Positions 8,484 to 11,269 of a DNA stretch of 11,269 nt are shown in pieces (positions within the stretch are counted from its first letter, which is position 1; each line of letters begins with the position of its first letter). The stretch is from Euperipatoides rowelli (lineage: Eukaryota > Onychophora > Udeonychophora > Euonychophora > Peripatopsidae). The DNA is taken from assembly GCA_003024985.2 (NCBI GenBank), contig PXIH01S0045652.1; one strand, written 5' to 3'. The notes under the pieces are model-generated. The model saw only the letters and a list, made by a program, of their open reading frames with translations. It was not told where the DNA came from and searched no databases. The position numbers and the translations under genes are program-made.

Positions 8484-8528
8484 ATCTGAGCTCACAAATC
8501 GGGACAATCCCGAAAAAGTGCAGCCCTA
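8484..8528. mobile_element. Possible second hAT-like terminal repeat
   Basis: On the minus strand from 8528 the sequence reads TAGGGCTGCACTTTTTCGGG, then a small hairpin CGGGA-CAA-TCCCG (plus strand 8500-8512). TAGGG/CAGGG starts with subterminal hairpins are common at hAT ends, and the next eight bases, GAGGGGTA, would be the target site. No partner end or duplicate of those eight bases was found, so this is weak. Confidence 0.22.
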
Positions 8529-9318
8529 GAGGGGTAAGGGGGCAGTGTGGTGGGAGACCTCTGTGTAAAGAATGGGTAACGTGGCTAGTTTATAATAAGA
8601 GAAACCCTCCCAGGAATTTTTCACTAAACAACAGTTAAGTTTTTCTAGACATTTCTGAAAAATATCTACTGATCTTGGTGTAATTTATCAAGTTTTACTT
8701 TTAAAAGATACATTTTTAAGTTTTTCTAACTTGACCATTTACTTCTTATATCATTAGTAAAAATAATATTTTATGCAATAATCTGATCTTTATTATTATA
8801 TTTTTCTTGAAGAAATAAAACTTTTTTACATTATTTACTTTTTAAATTGCATGTTACTCTATATGACTTCATATTTTAGAATTCTTTGCTCTTTGGTACT
8901 TACCATACTTTAAACTTCCTTTGCTCTTTGGTAATTACTATATATTCTTAGGGATCGTAAATATTTAATTTTCTGTTAATATGTATACTGTATAGGCCTA
9001 CATTATTTATATTACTGTCTAACATTATTTAAAGCTGTTGTGTTTATAATTCCTTCCTCCCCACCACCATTTTTAAACTTGATCCCTATATAATTTTAAT
9101 CTCCCTCATTACCTTTTGTGCATTCACAGACAAAATTCATTTAGTAATTTAATTTTTTTGTGTGTTGTGTGATGTATTCTATCTTATCATTTGATAATTT
9201 CTATGATTTATTAAATAATAATTTATTCACAAGTCACCCAATATGTTATTCATTTGTTGTTGCTTACATCATTGTTTCCATTATTTTTTAATTATGTCTT
9301 TGCTGCATTTGTTATTAG
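8529..9318. other. AT-rich region without a recognised gene
   Basis: Very T-rich on the plus strand, with runs typical of intron or intergenic DNA and no supported coding frame. A short direct repeat of TTTGCTCTTTGGTA occurs at 8884-8897 and 8920-8933. The right end supplies the pyrimidine tract and acceptor of the candidate exon at 9319. Confidence 0.5.
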
Positions 9319-9413
9319 CTCTGTACCTGTTGGAATGTGCGAATTGGGACTCAGGCTAGGAAAGGGGCAAAAAAAGGGGTCCGTGAGCCCAAAGCAATTC
9401 CAGTCTAGAAAAG
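9319..9413 (+). CDS. Possible internal coding exon, unknown product
   Basis: A 95-bp stretch bounded by acceptor TTGTTATTAG and donor AAAAG/GTAAAG. Only one frame is open throughout. It enters with one base completing a codon, reads SVPVGMCELGLRLGKGQKKG and continues with a basic Ser/Lys/Arg tail, and leaves in phase 1. It is far less AT-rich than its flanks, which supports an exon. I do not recognise it. A second frame is open for most of the length but ends in TAG at 9404-9406. Ten bases after the donor the contig stops at an N, so the next exon is not adjacent; its phase matches the candidate exon at 6379. Confidence 0.3.
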
Positions 9414-9423
9414 GTAAAGCTAA

Positions 9424-9424
9424 N
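9424..9424. other. Single-N assembly gap (D/E join)
   Basis: An ambiguous base between the donor-like end of block D and the second copy of the 87-bp duplicate. Any open frame read across it is an artefact of the join. Confidence 0.75.
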
Positions 9425-9511
9425 GGGACATTAAAGTCACATTATAAATGGAAAGATGATAGTCATAGCTTAAATTGCACACATAAAATCAATAAATAAC
9501 TGAAAATTAAT
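9425..9511. repeat. 87-bp exact duplicate, right copy
   Basis: Identical over 87 bases to 6423-6509 and starting directly after an N. It includes the end of the candidate terminal exon frame with its TAA and AATAAA. Sequence to the right is therefore likely the true continuation of block C. Confidence 0.85.
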
Positions 9512-9699
9512 AAAATATACAAATAAAATATTTTCAATTAACAGTATAAACAAATTCTAAAATCGAACATTATAATAGTAACTTGTTGGGCAAAGTATAT
9601 TTAAATATTAGGAAGAAATCAGGATGATTTGTTCTGTGATTTTCTACTAGTTTGAGTAGCAAATGACATACTGATAAATGAATTTGAAATGTCTGTATA

Positions 9700-9715
9700 T
9701 ACTGTATATACAGTA
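9700..9715. repeat. 16-bp perfect palindrome TACTGTATATACAGTA
   Basis: A perfect self-complementary 16-mer. It belongs to a set of TATAC/CAGTA-type palindromes found only in the right-hand block of this window. Confidence 0.7.
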
Positions 9716-10362
9716 GTATTACAAAAGTATTATATTTTATATTTAATTCTTTCGTTGAGGCTGTTATGGCTTAAATTCATTTATTCATTTACATTCATAT
9801 TACAACTTTACTATTTGAAAGTAATAGTTGTAATCATATACTGGTCATATATGAGATTGTAAACAGATAAATGAAACAGCTAATTAGCTTAACAGAAGTA
9901 ATTAGTGCTTTAATTATGCTAAGTGTATTTTTAAATATGCTTGAATGTATGTTACAGTATGTTATTTCAATATCCTACTTTATTTTTACGATCTTTTGTT
10001 TTACCATGGTCTTACCTTTGACATTTTATTACATAATGGGATTGTTTGTGTTATTGCCAGTATATATTGTATTACGGCAGTTTACAATATTTGTATGGTG
10101 CATTTACTGTATATTCTTTGCAAATTATATTAGACATCACTTTTATCAGTTCCTGTATACAGTTTGTTAATTCAATTATAGTGAAGCTAAAGTTATTATT
10201 GATAAGCAGCAACTTTTACACTATAAAAAAAAAAGATCAACAGATGTTTCCTGAGAATAGCGTTAATAACCCTGCAGGCCTTCTACACTAATTCCAGAAG
10301 ATGATGTTAACACCAAACACCACATATTATTCTGCATAATTAACATAGTCTTTATAATATAT

Positions 10363-10376
10363 ACAGTATATACTGT
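10363..10376. repeat. 14-bp perfect palindrome ACAGTATATACTGT
   Basis: A perfect self-complementary 14-mer with the same core as the palindrome at 11242-11259. Confidence 0.7.
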
Positions 10377-10481
10377 GGTCCAATCATATGAACAACATTG
10401 AAGTGTGACTAATAATTTCAAACATATCTGTGAATTAACTATTCTTTATTCTTAAATATTGTTTTTAAAAAAAACATCTGC

Positions 10482-10588
10482 TAATTTTTACTGTTTAAAA
10501 TTATTTTACAGTAATGTTTTTTTATTAAGAAAATATTAATTTTTACTGTTTAAAATTATTTTACAGTAATGTTTTTTTATTAAGAAAT
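10482..10588. repeat. Two-copy 55-bp tandem repeat
   Basis: Bases 10482-10532 and 10537-10587 match over about 51 positions (TAATTTTTACTGTTTAAAAT... to ...TTATTAAGAAA), giving a period of 55. The two copies look identical, so the duplication is recent or was made by the assembly. Both copies contain ACTGT and ACAGT, so each can form a small hairpin. Confidence 0.85.
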
Positions 10589-11199
10589 CATTTCTCTTTA
10601 GATGGAAAGTTATCAGCTCCCTTTGCCTGCTGTATAATTACTGCATGGCTGGCTTCCAGAATAAGGTTGCAACAGTATAACTGTAACTAAAGTTCTAGAT
10701 AAGACAATAAATAAAAAGTTTAAAGTATAAACAGGAGCTGGAACTATTCTAACATAAAAATAAACTGCAGCTTGCAGTATGACAAATAACAAAGGTGATA
10801 ACGTCAACAGAAATGTCCCATATGACAGGCTGTGTAAACACAGCACTGGGACTGGTCAGGCTCGATGGAGATCGGCATGCACCGTTGCTGATTCTTGTAA
10901 ACTAGTAGGAACATGAAATGCCTAAAATAATTCACTTGAGTAGACAAGAAAGACAAACAATAATAACTAGCTAATTATTTTATAGCGAAATATGAGTGCA
11001 TATTTAAATTCAATGCGCGAGCTCTGTGAATATAATTAGTATTGATTCATGCATGCAGAGAAGTCACCTGTCTTGTACAATGTTTACGATCTAGTAATTG
11101 ATCAAACTATTTGATCATAAACAAAACACAAATTGTAGGCAGCTATTCTCTGAATGCAGGAATAAAAGTTACAAATAAAATAATATAATAAAGAGCATT
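10589..11199. other. Region without a recognised gene
   Basis: A 77-codon minus-strand open frame (10613-10846) is hydrophobic but has no splice or family support. The rest is AT-rich noncoding sequence with several short ATGCAT/GCATGC words and no structure that I can name. Confidence 0.45.
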
Positions 11200-11269
11200 G
11201 TTCTATATACCGTATATACAGTATATACATACATACTCTACATACAGTATATACTGTATACACACATAC
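11200..11269. repeat. TATAC-rich palindromic cluster at the right edge
   Basis: Repeated ATATAC/GTATATAC words include a perfect 18-mer palindrome at 11242-11259 (ATACAGTATATACTGTAT), and the sequence ends in TACACACATAC. It is probably the left part of a longer simple or satellite-like array that continues beyond the window. Confidence 0.6.

Larger units (their letters stand above)
9512..10481. other. AT-rich region without a recognised gene
   Basis: Open frames at 9871-10291 overlap in three plus-strand frames and encode Phe/Tyr/Ile-rich strings, as expected by chance in T-rich DNA. I see no splice sites, domain or start context that supports them. Two short palindromes (9700-9715 and 10363-10376) are listed separately. 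Confidence 0.5.

Noticed and set aside
9319-9413. Alternative reading of this exon as the Gly/Lys-rich core of a mitochondrial L15-type ribosomal protein
   Set aside because: The loose resemblance (GKGQKKG, then YEGGHAP in the other candidate exon) is too short and lacks the conserved spacing; I would not name it.
9254-9499. 81-codon plus-strand open frame
   Set aside because: It reads across the N at 9424 from one contig into the 87-bp duplicate; the join is probably artificial. Only the parts at 9319-9413 and 6379-6497 are kept, as weak exon candidates.
9871-10291. Overlapping hydrophobic plus-strand open frames
   Set aside because: Several frames are open at once and all are Phe/Tyr/Ile-rich, as T-rich random sequence gives. 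No splice signals or family motif.
10613-10846. 77-codon minus-strand open frame
   Set aside because: Low-complexity hydrophobic peptide without recognisable domain, splice sites or neighbouring exons.
1-11269. CRISPR arrays, tRNA or rRNA genes, bacterial-style operons
   Set aside because: No regularly spaced short repeats, cloverleaf or rRNA-like stretch was seen, and the sequence is eukaryotic in character.

Overview
The window looks like nuclear DNA of an invertebrate animal, possibly an arthropod; no finer placement is safe. It is AT-rich, coding sequence is sparse, exons have GT-AG boundaries, and much of it is decayed transposable elements (an LTR retrotransposon family, a hAT DNA transposon end, simple repeats, palindromes). 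It has no operons, ribosome-binding sites, rRNA, tRNA or CRISPR. I see no new defence or regulatory system.

Single Ns at 1154, 2247, 6510 and 9424 divide the window into five blocks: A (1-1153), B (1155-2246), C (2248-6509), D (6511-9423) and E (9425-11269). The last 77 bases of A are repeated exactly as the first 77 bases of C. The last 87 bases of C are repeated exactly as the first 87 of E. This is how contig ends look when they overlap in an assembly graph. A therefore probably joins C, and C joins E, with B and D wedged in by scaffolding. An independent test supports this for B: taking it out restores the spacing of an LTR copy that otherwise appears split.

Layout: A holds unannotated AT-rich DNA, a GT microsatellite, a short inverted-repeat unit and the start of LTR copy I. 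B carries two minus-strand exons with matching intron phase, probably from a BRD8-like gene (NuA4/TIP60 subunit). C holds the rest of LTR copy I, a broken minus-strand gag of a Ty3/gypsy-type element, its leader, LTR copy II (about 1.72 kb, ending TGTCA...TGACA) and a possible plus-strand terminal exon. D starts inside a hAT element end that had inserted into LTR copy III, continues through about 1.7 kb of featureless DNA, and ends with a possible plus-strand internal exon. E is AT-rich noncoding DNA with a 55-bp tandem repeat and recurrent ACAGTATATACTGT-type palindromes.

The only convincing host gene is the BRD8-like fragment. The gag and LTR copies look like dead remains of one retrotransposon family. 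Boundaries of old repeats are by-eye estimates.
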